Below, one piece after another: positions 12,879 to 20,668 of a stretch of 23,987 nucleotides of DNA. Positions within the stretch are counted from its first letter, which is position 1, and each line of letters starts with the position of its first letter. A model generated the notes under the pieces. It did not search any database, was not told where the DNA came from, and worked only from the letters and a program-made list of their open reading frames with translations. A program made the translations under genes and the position numbers. The stretch is from CAYFKJ01 sp964528595 (GTDB lineage Bacteria; Pseudomonadota; Alphaproteobacteria; UBA2966). The stretch covers positions 1-23,987 of the forward strand of contig CAZGTM010000055.1 of NCBI GenBank assembly GCA_964528595.1, written 5' to 3'.

Positions 12879-15224
12879 TTACTCCGCCGCTTTGAGTAGA
12901 TCCTCGGGCCTTGGCGGTTTGGCGGCGTCGCGCAGTTCGGTTTGCTCGTCGTTCTCACGCTCCGCCAGGGTTTCGACCTGGGCTTTGCCGGCCAGGTACT
13001 GCACCGGCCAGGCCTGGGGCTTGAAGCCGTAGTGGGCGGCTTCGTGCAGGGTGGCGTAAGGGTCGGCCAAGTGGGGCCGTGCCATGGCGCACAAATCGGA
13101 GCGGCCGGCGGCGACGATGGTGTTGACCTGATCGCCCGTCGTGATGGCCCCGACGGCGATGGTCGGCAGGCCGGCCTCCAGGCGGATGCGCTCGGCAAAG
13201 GGGGTTTGGAACATGCGGCCGTATTCGGGTTCGGCGTCCGTTGAGGTCTGGCCGGCGGAGACGTCGATGACATCGCAACCGTGCGCCTTGAGCATCTTGG
13301 CCAGCGCCACCAGTTCTTCCTCCGTCAGGCCATCCTCCCGCCAATCGGTGGCGGAGACGCGCACGGAGACCGGCTTGTGATCGGGGAAGGCGGTGCGCAC
13401 AGCATCCAGGATTTCCAGAGGGAAGCGCATGCGGTTCTCGATCGAGCCGCCGTATTCGTCGTCGCGCTTGTTCATGACGGGCGAGATGAAACTCGACAGC
13501 AGATAGCCGTGCGCCATGTGCAGTTCGACCATGTCGAAGCCCGCTTCGTCGACGCGCTTGGCGGCGGCGGCGAAGTCGCCGACGACGGCATCCATATCGG
13601 CCCGGTCCATGGCTTTCGGCACCTGGCCCTCGGCCAGGAAGGGGATGGCGGAGGCGGCGAATATCGGCCATTCCTCGTCCTTGGGCAGCGGCGTGTCGTA
13701 GCCGCCCTGCCAGGGAATGCAGGTCGCGGCCTTGGGCCCGGCGTGGCCGATCTGCAGGCAGAACTTGGCGGCTGAATTGGCGTGAACGAAATCGACGATG
13801 CGTTTCCACGCGGCGGTGTGCTCGTCGCTCCAGATGCCGGTACAGCCCGGGCTGATGCGGCCGTCCGCGGAAATGCCCGTGGCCTCGCCGTAGATCAGGC
13901 CGGCGCCGCCGATGGCGCGGCTGCCGAGGTGGACCATGTGCCAATCGTTAGGTAGGCCGTCGGTGGCCGAATACTGGCACATGGGAGAAACCACGACACG
14001 GTTGGGCACGACCATGTCGCGAAGCTTGAACGGCGTGAACATCGGCGCCGGGGCCGGGTCTCTGGGTATGTCGAGGCCGGTCTGCTCGGCTGCCTGTGCC
14101 GCCACCATTTGATCGATCTTCTCGATAAACCCGGCATCGCGGCGCCCGAGGTTTTCATAGGTGATGCGCTTGGAGCGCGACAGCAGGCTCATGGCGAACT
14201 GCAGCGGCTCAAGCTCCATATAGCGTTCCGCGTTTTCGAACCATTTGAGGCTGGTGTCGGCGGTCTTCTGCAACCGGGCGACTTCCTCCTTGCGGCCGTC
14301 CTCGTATTCGGCGAGGGCAGCTTTGACATCGTTGCCGCGCAGTTTGAAGGCTTCGAACAGGGCGATGGAATCCTCCATGGCGAGCTTGGTGCCCGAACCG
14401 ATGGAGAAATGAGCAGTATGCAGGGCGTCGCCCAGCAACACGACATTGTCATGTGTCCAGCGTTCGTTGCGCACCGTGGGGAAGGTGCGCCAAAGCGAGC
14501 GGTTGAGCAGCAGTTCGTGACCCTTGAGGTCGTCGGCAAAAAGCTTGGCGCAGTAATCACGGGTGTCTTCTTCCGTGGCCTTGTCCAGACCGGCTTTCAG
14601 CCAGGTTTCCTCGGTGCATTCGACGATGAACGTGCTGGCTTCGGCCTGGAACTGGTAGGCGTGAACGCGGAACAGGCCGTGCTCGCTTTCGCGGAAGATG
14701 AAAGTGAAAGCGTCCAGCGGCAGGGTGGAGCCGAGCCAGACGAACTTGTTCTTGCGCCAGTCCAGACTTGGTTTGAAGTGATCGGCGAACTCGTCGCGGA
14801 TGAAACTGTTGATGCCGTCGGAGGCCAGGATGAGATCTGAATCGCCGAACTGATCGAGGCTGGTGATATCGGCTTCGTACTCGATCTTCACGCCTGCGGC
14901 GAGGCAGTGCTTCTGGAAGATCTGCAACAGCCGCTTGCGCGACATGCCGCAGAAACCGTGGCCGGAGGAGGTAACGACCTCATCGCCGTAGACGATGTCG
15001 ATGTCGTCCCAGTAGGCGAAGCTTTCCACGATGTCGGCATAGGTGCCCTGGTCGTAGTCGATAAATCCGGAGAGCGTTTCATCCGAGAACACGACGCCGA
15101 ACCCGAACGTGTCGTCGGCTTTATTGCGCTCGTAAACCACGATGTCATGATTCGGGTCTGCCTTCTTCATGAGGAGTGAGAAATAGAGGCCTGCCGGACC
15201 GCCGCCAATCACCGAAATCTTCAT
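12879..15224 (-). CDS. Bifunctional FAD monooxygenase / old yellow enzyme (2-aminobenzoyl-CoA monooxygenase/reductase type)
   Basis: 781 residues with two enzymes in one chain. The N-terminal half is a flavoprotein hydroxylase: FAD Rossmann motif GGGPAG (residues 7-12), ASDGINS (134-140) and GD motif LLGDALHTAHF (263-273). From about 396 (MFTPFKLRDMVVPNRVVVSP) it is an FMN old yellow enzyme with ELHMAHGYLLSSFISP and RDDEYGGSIENR. This fusion is known from 2-aminobenzoyl-CoA monooxygenase/reductase and salicylyl-CoA 5-hydroxylase, which dearomatise or hydroxylate CoA-activated aromatic acids with NAD(P)H and O2. AGGAG lies about 7 bases before the ATG. No intact CoA ligase or further catabolic gene adjoins it. 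The nearest related sequence is the ligase remnant at 17362-18390. An AT-rich control region lies upstream. The exact substrate cannot be read from sequence. Confidence 0.9.
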   Translation of the reverse strand: MKISVIGGGPAGLYFSLLMKKADPNHDIVVYERNKADDTFGFGVVFSDETLSGFIDYDQGTYADIVESFAYWDDIDIVYGDEVVTSSGHGFCGMSRKRLLQIFQKHCLAAGVKIEYEADITSLDQFGDSDLILASDGINSFIRDEFADHFKPSLDWRKNKFVWLGSTLPLDAFTFIFRESEHGLFRVHAYQFQAEASTFIVECTEETWLKAGLDKATEEDTRDYCAKLFADDLKGHELLLNRSLWRTFPTVRNERWTHDNVVLLGDALHTAHFSIGSGTKLAMEDSIALFEAFKLRGNDVKAALAEYEDGRKEEVARLQKTADTSLKWFENAERYMELEPLQFAMSLLSRSKRITYENLGRRDAGFIEKIDQMVAAQAAEQTGLDIPRDPAPAPMFTPFKLRDMVVPNRVVVSPMCQYSATDGLPNDWHMVHLGSRAIGGAGLIYGEATGISADGRISPGCTGIWSDEHTAAWKRIVDFVHANSAAKFCLQIGHAGPKAATCIPWQGGYDTPLPKDEEWPIFAASAIPFLAEGQVPKAMDRADMDAVVGDFAAAAKRVDEAGFDMVELHMAHGYLLSSFISPVMNKRDDEYGGSIENRMRFPLEILDAVRTAFPDHKPVSVRVSATDWREDGLTEEELVALAKMLKAHGCDVIDVSAGQTSTDAEPEYGRMFQTPFAERIRLEAGLPTIAVGAITTGDQVNTIVAAGRSDLCAMARPHLADPYATLHEAAHYGFKPQAWPVQYLAGKAQVETLAERENDEQTELRDAAKPPRPEDLLKAAE

Positions 15225-15411
15225 TATTTCTCTCCTGATCGCCTAAGATGGCTACGCCAAGGAATATCAAATCAGTACCCGAGTACCAATTATTATTTTA
15301 AGCTTAAAATATATCAAATCAAGAAGATTTCTAAACTTAAATAATTATTTTTATTTTCAATAGGTTAATATCCATACTTAATGTCTGTTATACATCTCAT
15401 GTAATGTAAAA
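15225..15411. promoter_or_regulatory. AT-rich divergent control region
   Basis: This 187-base gap between divergent genes is far richer in A and T than its flanks. It holds an 18-base perfect palindrome TATTTTAAGCTTAAAATA (15294-15311) and an 11-base direct repeat ATATCAAATCA (15264-15274 and 15311-15321, 47 bases apart, the second abutting the palindrome). It also contains GTACCCGAGTAC (15276-15287), a partial dyad. These look like regulator sites for the flavin monooxygenase gene; no regulator gene is nearby. Confidence 0.45.
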
Positions 15412-15858
15412 ATGAACCCAAGCGATAGATATTTTACCAAAAACGCTGAACGCCTTGCGAACGCAAAGGGCGCATATCTACTAAAGATAAGGCTATCAGC
15501 TGAATTGACGACCCGGATCGAATGTCTGGAAAATCCGAGGTTTGGCCGCGGCACCTATATCTATGCCGGTTCGGCCAACGGACCGGGCGGTATTCGCGCC
15601 CGCTGCCGTCGTCATCTCCTCCCTGAAAAGACCCGGCGCTGGCATATCGACCACCTGACCTGTCAAAGCGCCGACCTGCGGGCAGCGGCCTTTCCCGGTG
15701 ATGACGAGTGTCGCTTGATTGATGTTCTGGCGAACGTGGAAGGGGTTAATTTCCCGATCCGCCGGTTTGGCAGCAGCGATTGTCTGTCGTGTACCAGCCA
15801 TCTGGTGAAGATACCTGCAGGTCTCAATGTATTAACCATTTTCAATGATGTGCGGTGA
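15412..15858 (+). CDS. DUF123 GIY-YIG family protein
   Basis: A 148-residue member of the DUF123 branch of the GIY-YIG nuclease superfamily. The motifs are GAYLLKI (residues 20-26, GIY-like), GTYIYAGSANGPGGIRAR (47-64, YIG-like plus the conserved Arg), RRWHIDHL (75-82), a Glu in DDECRLID (99) and the typical C-terminal SSDCLSCTSHL. Nuclease activity is inferred from the fold only; the biological role of DUF123 proteins is not settled. The ATG at 15412 lacks a clear ribosome-binding site (upstream is GTAATGTAAAA). The first codons are AT-rich while the rest is GC-rich, so the 5' end could be a recent junction. Confidence 0.85.
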   Translation: MNPSDRYFTKNAERLANAKGAYLLKIRLSAELTTRIECLENPRFGRGTYIYAGSANGPGGIRARCRRHLLPEKTRRWHIDHLTCQSADLRAAAFPGDDECRLIDVLANVEGVNFPIRRFGSSDCLSCTSHLVKIPAGLNVLTIFNDVR

Positions 15859-15949
15859 CAGAACTGGTTGGGCGGACTAAGCTTTGAAACGATGAAGTAC
15901 GGTGGCGGGGGCGGTCATGATTTGTGGTTTGCTTCGGATCGGTCGTTGG

Positions 15950-16114
15950 ATGCGAAGTCTGGTGTCGGCGTTTAACGCCGCCGATAGCGGCGTTACGGCA
16001 ATTGAGTACGGAATGATCGCGGGATTGATTGCCGTTGCCATAATCGCGATATTGACGACACTGGGTGGGGATTTAACGAATGTTTTCAACTCCATCTCCA
16101 ACGCCATGCAGTAA
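15950..16114 (+). CDS. Flp family type IVb pilin (orphan)
   Basis: A prepilin subunit of tight-adherence (Flp) pili. From the ATG at 15950 there are 54 residues: the leader MRSLVSAFNAADSG, then VTAIEYGMIAGLIAVAIIAI, the hydrophobic pilin spine, and a short tail ending ISNAMQ. Cleavage after Gly by a prepilin peptidase would leave Glu at mature position 5, as required. ATG 15917 (11 more residues) and GTG 15902 are alternative starts; 15950 gives the leader length seen in most Flp pilins. No tad/cpa assembly, peptidase or ATPase gene is in the window, so it is an orphan copy that would rely on a tad locus elsewhere. The receiver-MBL gene follows 56 bases later. Confidence 0.88.
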   Translation: MRSLVSAFNAADSGVTAIEYGMIAGLIAVAIIAILTTLGGDLTNVFNSISNAMQ

Positions 16115-16170
16115 TAAGCGGTGTTTGCCGCGCGTGTAGATTTGATCAACCGGATGAAAGCACCCGCTAT

Positions 16171-18390
16171 ATGAGATTCTACGTTGTCGATGATGAGCCG
16201 CCGATTGTGGGCGCCGCCACGGCGCTTCTCGAAGCGGCTGGTCACGAGGTGACGGGATTTACGTCCAGCACGGAGGCTTTGGCCCGCATTCTGGCGGACC
16301 CGCCGGAGGTTCTGCTGGTCGATATCATGATGCCGGAAATGGATGGACTGGAGCTTTGCCGGCAAGTCAGGAGCAATGCCGTCTCGTCGGGTGTCCGCAT
16401 CCTGGTATTGTCCGCCAAGACCTACGAATTCGATAAGATTCGCGCCAAAGAGATGGGCGCCGACGGTTATCTGCAGAAACCGATCAATCTCGAAACCTTC
16501 ATTTCGGAGATCAATGCGCTGATGGGCGACACGATGACGGCGAAGTTCTGGGGGGTGCGCGGCACACTGCCCGTTCCCGGCCAGAAATTACTGCGCTATG
16601 GCGGCAACACGTCGTGCGTCAGTCTGACTTTCTCCAATGCACCGATGATGATTTTCGACGCCGGTTCCGGCATCAAATCGCTGTCCGATCATTTGATGGG
16701 GGAGGGTGGTCGTATCACGGCCAAGATTTTCATCTCCCATCCGCACTGGGATCATATCAACGCCATTCCGTTTTTCGTGCCGCTCTACGTCCCCGGCAAC
16801 GAGTTTGAAATTCTCGGCGCCCGGCACGGCGATATATCCATGCGCGAGCTGATGAGCGCCCAGATGGACGGAATTTATTTCCCTATCACAATCCGTGAAT
16901 TCGGCGCGCGCGTCTTCTTCCGGGACCTGGGTGAAGAAGTTCTCGAATTCGACGGCGTCACGGTAAAGACCATCCTGCTCAGCCACCCCGGAAACTGCCT
17001 GGGTTATCGCGTGGAGTACGGCGGCAAGTCGATCTGTTACATCACGGACAACGAGATGTTTCAGCACGGCCAACCCGGCCACAATCCGGGATACATCGAC
17101 CGCCTGGCCGATTTCTGCCGTGACACCGACGCCCTGATTACGGATACCACCTATACCGAAGCCGAATACTCGGCAAAAACGGGGTGGGGGCACAGCAGTA
17201 TCGGGCAGGTCGCCAATCTGGCTTCACGGGCGGAACCGAAGATGCTCTACATGTTCCACCACGATCCGGACCAGGACGACACAGCGATCGACGCCAAGCT
17301 TGGGGAGATGCGGGAATCATTGCGTATGCTGGGCTCCGACGTGAACTGCACGGCAGCGCCAAAATTCGTCCTCCACGACCAGCGCGGTATTGTCCGCCAC
17401 GGCAAAGACGTCTCAAGGTTTTTCGGCTGGGATGCGGCGGATGTCGTGCTGTTGCAGGCCATCCCGCTATGCGGCACGTTCGGACATTCTCAAGCCATGG
17501 CGACGCTGGCGGCGGGCCGGCCGATGGTCATGATGCCGGTCTTTTCCGGCCCTGAAGCGGCGCGCCTGATGACGGAATACGGCGTGACGCACAGCAACGG
17601 CTCGGACGAAATGTTCGCCGCGCTGCTGGACGCCGGCGAGGGCGATAAGCCTTTCCCAAGCTTCCGCAACGGCGGTTACGCCGCCTTCAATCCGGCCTAT
17701 GGCGACATCCTAGAGCGGGCCGAGGAACGCGGTATGACCTTGACCGGTCTTTGGGGTATGAGCGAGATGCAAGCGCTTTACGCCCGCCAGGACCCCATGT
17801 CGGAAGCGCAAACGCGCAAACGGGCGGGCGGCATGCTGGCCTCGCCCGACGCCGCCGTCCGGGCGAGGGATCCCGAAAGCGGCGAAATCCTGCCCCACGG
17901 TTCTTCCGGCGAGCTTGAGACGTCCGGGCCGAGCCGTATGCGTGAGTATCTGGGCGATGCGGCGGCCACGGACAAAGCACTGACGGAAGATGGCTTCGTG
18001 CGCACCGGCGACCTCGGTTTCACCGAAGCGGACGGCGGCTTCGTCTTCCTGGCCCGTATGGGCGATGCCTTGCGGCTGGGCGGGTTTCTCGTCAATCCAT
18101 CCGAAATCGAAAGCCACATCGAAAGCCATCCCACCGTACATAAGGTCCAGGTCGTCGGCGTCGACACGCAAGCCGGGACGCGGGCGTTCGCCTTCGTCAT
18201 TCCCGAGGGTGGTGCAGCCTTTGATGAGAGTTCGCTGTTGGCCCACTGCTCCGCCGGCATGGCCAAGTTCAAGGTGCCGGCCGGTATCCAGGCTGTGGCT
18301 GATTTTCCGGTGACGATGAGCGCAAACGGCGTCAAAATTCAAAAGAAGAAGCTGCGCGAGATGGCGTCGGCCGCGCTGCGGACGGCTTAG
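16171..18390 (+). CDS. Chimeric protein: response-regulator receiver + MBL-fold hydrolase + C-terminal acyl-CoA ligase fragment
   Basis: 739 residues in one open frame. Residues 1-118 are a receiver domain: acid pair Asp7-Asp8, phospho-acceptor Asp51 in LLVDIMMPEMDG, Ser81 and Lys103. Residues about 123-393 are a metallo-beta-lactamase-fold hydrolase with the metal motif HPHWDH (190-195) and further ligands His272, Asp293 and His363/364. From about residue 394 the sequence is that of an AMP-forming acyl-CoA ligase: KFVLHDQRGIVRHG, LPLCGTFGHSQAM, TGLWGMSE (525-532), RTGDLG (611-616), LGGFLVNPSEIE and a final KIQKKKLRE with the catalytic-type Lys722. The ligase N-terminal half, including the SGTT part of the P-loop, is absent, so adenylation activity is unlikely. 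The join TAAPK could belong to either parent. It may be a real deletion fusion or an assembly misjoin. P450 follows by 24 bases. Confidence 0.85.
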   Translation: MRFYVVDDEPPIVGAATALLEAAGHEVTGFTSSTEALARILADPPEVLLVDIMMPEMDGLELCRQVRSNAVSSGVRILVLSAKTYEFDKIRAKEMGADGYLQKPINLETFISEINALMGDTMTAKFWGVRGTLPVPGQKLLRYGGNTSCVSLTFSNAPMMIFDAGSGIKSLSDHLMGEGGRITAKIFISHPHWDHINAIPFFVPLYVPGNEFEILGARHGDISMRELMSAQMDGIYFPITIREFGARVFFRDLGEEVLEFDGVTVKTILLSHPGNCLGYRVEYGGKSICYITDNEMFQHGQPGHNPGYIDRLADFCRDTDALITDTTYTEAEYSAKTGWGHSSIGQVANLASRAEPKMLYMFHHDPDQDDTAIDAKLGEMRESLRMLGSDVNCTAAPKFVLHDQRGIVRHGKDVSRFFGWDAADVVLLQAIPLCGTFGHSQAMATLAAGRPMVMMPVFSGPEAARLMTEYGVTHSNGSDEMFAALLDAGEGDKPFPSFRNGGYAAFNPAYGDILERAEERGMTLTGLWGMSEMQALYARQDPMSEAQTRKRAGGMLASPDAAVRARDPESGEILPHGSSGELETSGPSRMREYLGDAAATDKALTEDGFVRTGDLGFTEADGGFVFLARMGDALRLGGFLVNPSEIESHIESHPTVHKVQVVGVDTQAGTRAFAFVIPEGGAAFDESSLLAHCSAGMAKFKVPAGIQAVADFPVTMSANGVKIQKKKLREMASAALRTA
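17350..17362 (+). other. Fusion point between the MBL and ligase portions
   Basis: The bases ACGGCAGCGCCAA encode TAAP at residues 394-397. Upstream, the protein reads as an MBL C terminus (RESLRMLGSDVNCTAAP). Downstream, it reads as a ligase just after its SGTTxxPK loop (APKFVLHDQ). Both ancestral genes plausibly carried this short sequence, which fits joining by microhomology. Confidence 0.6.
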
Positions 18391-18414
18391 CCGGAAACAT
18401 GGAGGGGTGACGGC

Positions 18415-19590
18415 TTGAATTCGGTAACCGAACCATTTGATCTTTATTCAAAGTCCATCGATGCGGATCCCTTCGGCCAATACCGGGCGTTGCGCGACGA
18501 TCATCCCTGTTATTGGTCCGACAAGGCGCAGATCTGGTTTCTTTCGCGCTATGACGACGTTGTCGAAGCGGCGCAGAACTGGCGCATATTCTCTTCTTCC
18601 CGCGGCAACCTGATCGACGAAATTCCCGGCCGCTCCGGCGGTACGCTGGGCACCACCGATCCGCCCCGTCACGACCGCTTGCGGGCGCTGGCCCAAGCGG
18701 CCTTCCTCAAGAAGAACCTGGACCACGTCGTTGAACCGACCCGCCAAATGGCTGATGCCGCCCTCGACGCAATCATCGAGAAGGGCGAATTCGACTTCGT
18801 TGCGGATTATTCCAGCGCGGTTACCGTCGGCATCATCTTCCAGCTTCTCGGTCTGCCGGCGCGGGATCATGTCGAAACGCGCAACAAGGTGGTGCTTTCC
18901 GTCTCTTCCGACAAGGCGGCGCGGGGCCGTAATCCGTCGCTCGACGCCGCCTTCAAGGAGCTCAACGAGTTCATTGCCGAGGAAGTGGCGATCCGCCGCG
19001 CCGAACCGCGCGACGATCTGGTCACCCATCTGGCGGAAGCGGAGATCGACGGCGATAAGCTGACGGAACGGGAGGTGGTGTTGACGACCTCCATGTTCGT
19101 CGTGGCCGGCGTCGAATCGCTGTCCAGCTTCATGAGCATATTCGCTCTCAACATGCATGATTATCCCGAGGCGCGGCGGCGCCTGAGGGAGAGCCCCGAC
19201 CTCATGGCCCAGGCGATCGAGGAATCGCTGCGCTTCAACACTTCGGCGCAGCGCTTCAAACGCGTGTTGACGCAAAGCCATGAAATGCACGGCCAGACGA
19301 TGCGTGAAGGCGATGGCGTGGCGCTGCTGTATGGCGCCGCCAACCGCGACGAGCGTAAATTCCCCGATGCCGATGTCTACGATATCGATCGTCTGCCGCA
19401 GGGACACCTCGGGTTCGGCATGGGCAAACACTTCTGTATCGGCAGCCATTTCGCCCGGCTGGTCACCGAGGTCGCCATGACGCGCTACCTTGAACGCGTG
19501 CCCGAATACGATCTGTGTACGCGCGATTTTGACTGGGTTTCCTCGTCCAACTTCCGCAGCCCCATGACATTGCCGTTTCGCGTGGCCTGA
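18415..19590 (+). CDS. Cytochrome P450
   Basis: A soluble bacterial heme monooxygenase of 391 residues, normal for the class. The heme loop is FGMGKHFCIG with the Cys ligand at 341. The I-helix motif is AGVES (231-235), with Glu and Ser in place of the usual Asp/Glu-Thr pair. The K-helix ExxR is ESLR (270-273), and NRDERKFPDADVYDIDR is present. TTG 18415 is chosen because GGAGGGGTGA ends 4 bases upstream. No ferredoxin or reductase gene adjoins, so electrons must come from elsewhere. It follows the chimeric gene by 24 bases. In the likely parent operon an intact acyl-CoA ligase would have preceded it, which suggests oxidation of a carboxylic acid or its CoA ester. The substrate is unknown. 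Confidence 0.95.
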   Translation: MNSVTEPFDLYSKSIDADPFGQYRALRDDHPCYWSDKAQIWFLSRYDDVVEAAQNWRIFSSSRGNLIDEIPGRSGGTLGTTDPPRHDRLRALAQAAFLKKNLDHVVEPTRQMADAALDAIIEKGEFDFVADYSSAVTVGIIFQLLGLPARDHVETRNKVVLSVSSDKAARGRNPSLDAAFKELNEFIAEEVAIRRAEPRDDLVTHLAEAEIDGDKLTEREVVLTTSMFVVAGVESLSSFMSIFALNMHDYPEARRRLRESPDLMAQAIEESLRFNTSAQRFKRVLTQSHEMHGQTMREGDGVALLYGAANRDERKFPDADVYDIDRLPQGHLGFGMGKHFCIGSHFARLVTEVAMTRYLERVPEYDLCTRDFDWVSSSNFRSPMTLPFRVA

Positions 19591-19630
19591 TCCGGGTGAC
19601 GCCGCCGGGCGTTCGTGGTAAGTCCCCGCC

Positions 19631-20668
19631 ATGAAAGTTGAATTGTTTGATTTCGAACTGCCGCGCGAGGCCATCGCGGACCGGCCCGTCAGCCCGCGCG
19701 ATTCATCCCGCATGCTGTGCATCGGTGACCGCCTGGCCGACGCCCACGTGCGCGATCTGGCGAAGCGTCTCAGCCCGGGCGATGTGCTGGTGTTTAACGA
19801 CACGCGGGTCATACCGGCCCGCATGAAGGGCGTACGGTCGGCGGAGCGCGGCGAAGCCCACGTTGAAGTGACGCTGTTGCAGCCGGCCGGGGACGGCAAC
19901 TGGACGACGCTGGCTAAACCGGCGAAGCGCTTGCGCAAGGGGGACACCGTGACGTTCGGCAGCGGTTTCAGCGCCCAGGTAACCAGGCGCGAGGGGCCGG
20001 AAGTCGATCTCCTGTTTGACCGCTCGGGCGACGATCTGCTTGAGGTGCTCGACCGGCAGGGAAGCATGCCGCTGCCGCCCTATATGGGCCGCGATGGGGA
20101 CGCCCAAGATCTCGTCGACTACCAAACGGTTTACGCCGATGAAGCAGGCGCCGTAGCCGCACCAACGGCCGGATTGCATTTTACGCCGGAACTGCTGCAG
20201 GATTTGGAGCAGGCTGGGATCGGGCGCGCTCTGCTGACGCTTCATGTCGGGGCGGGTACCTTCCTGCCTGTGACGGCCGAGGATACCGACGATCATAAAA
20301 TGCATGCGGAGTGGGGCCGCATCGACGAGGCCGCCGCGGACGCCATCAATGCCGCCAGGGCGTCGGGCGGGCGTGTCGTCGCCGTCGGTACGACGAGTTT
20401 GCGTCTGCTGGAAAGCACCGCCGACGACAACGGCCTGGTGCAGCCCTGGAGCGGCGAGACCGATATCTTCATTACGCCGGGCTACAGTTTTCGCTGCGTC
20501 GATGTCCTGTTGACCAATTTCCATCTGCCGAAGTCGACATTGTTTATGCTGGTCTGCGCATTCGCCGGTATCAAACGCATGCGCGAGGCTTACCGCCACG
20601 CCACGGAAACCGGCTACCGATTTTATTCATACGGCGACTGCTGCCTGATCGAAGGTGTAAGGGAATGA
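19631..20668 (+). CDS. queA: tRNA preQ1-34 S-adenosylmethionine ribosyltransferase-isomerase
   Basis: Transfers and isomerises the ribosyl group of S-adenosylmethionine onto preQ1 in tRNA, giving epoxyqueuosine. 345 residues, as usual. Recognisable segments are ELPREAIADRPVSPRDSSR, VFNDTRVIPARMKG, YQTVYADEAGAVAAPTAGLHFT, LHVGAGTFLPV, HAEWGRI and the C-terminal FYSYGDCCLI. The ATG at 19631 is chosen because MKVELFDFELP is the standard beginning. The stop overlaps the tgt start (ATGA), so the two are translationally coupled. Confidence 0.97.
   Translation: MKVELFDFELPREAIADRPVSPRDSSRMLCIGDRLADAHVRDLAKRLSPGDVLVFNDTRVIPARMKGVRSAERGEAHVEVTLLQPAGDGNWTTLAKPAKRLRKGDTVTFGSGFSAQVTRREGPEVDLLFDRSGDDLLEVLDRQGSMPLPPYMGRDGDAQDLVDYQTVYADEAGAVAAPTAGLHFTPELLQDLEQAGIGRALLTLHVGAGTFLPVTAEDTDDHKMHAEWGRIDEAAADAINAARASGGRVVAVGTTSLRLLESTADDNGLVQPWSGETDIFITPGYSFRCVDVLLTNFHLPKSTLFMLVCAFAGIKRMREAYRHATETGYRFYSYGDCCLIEGVRE

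Noticed and set aside
18448..20067. 539-codon minus-strand frame across P450 and queA
   Set aside because: Spans two real genes on the other strand; no domain.
20311..20664. N-terminal extension of the tgt frame into queA
   Set aside because: The frame is open by chance; TGT homology begins at the ATG at 20665, which overlaps the queA stop in the usual way.
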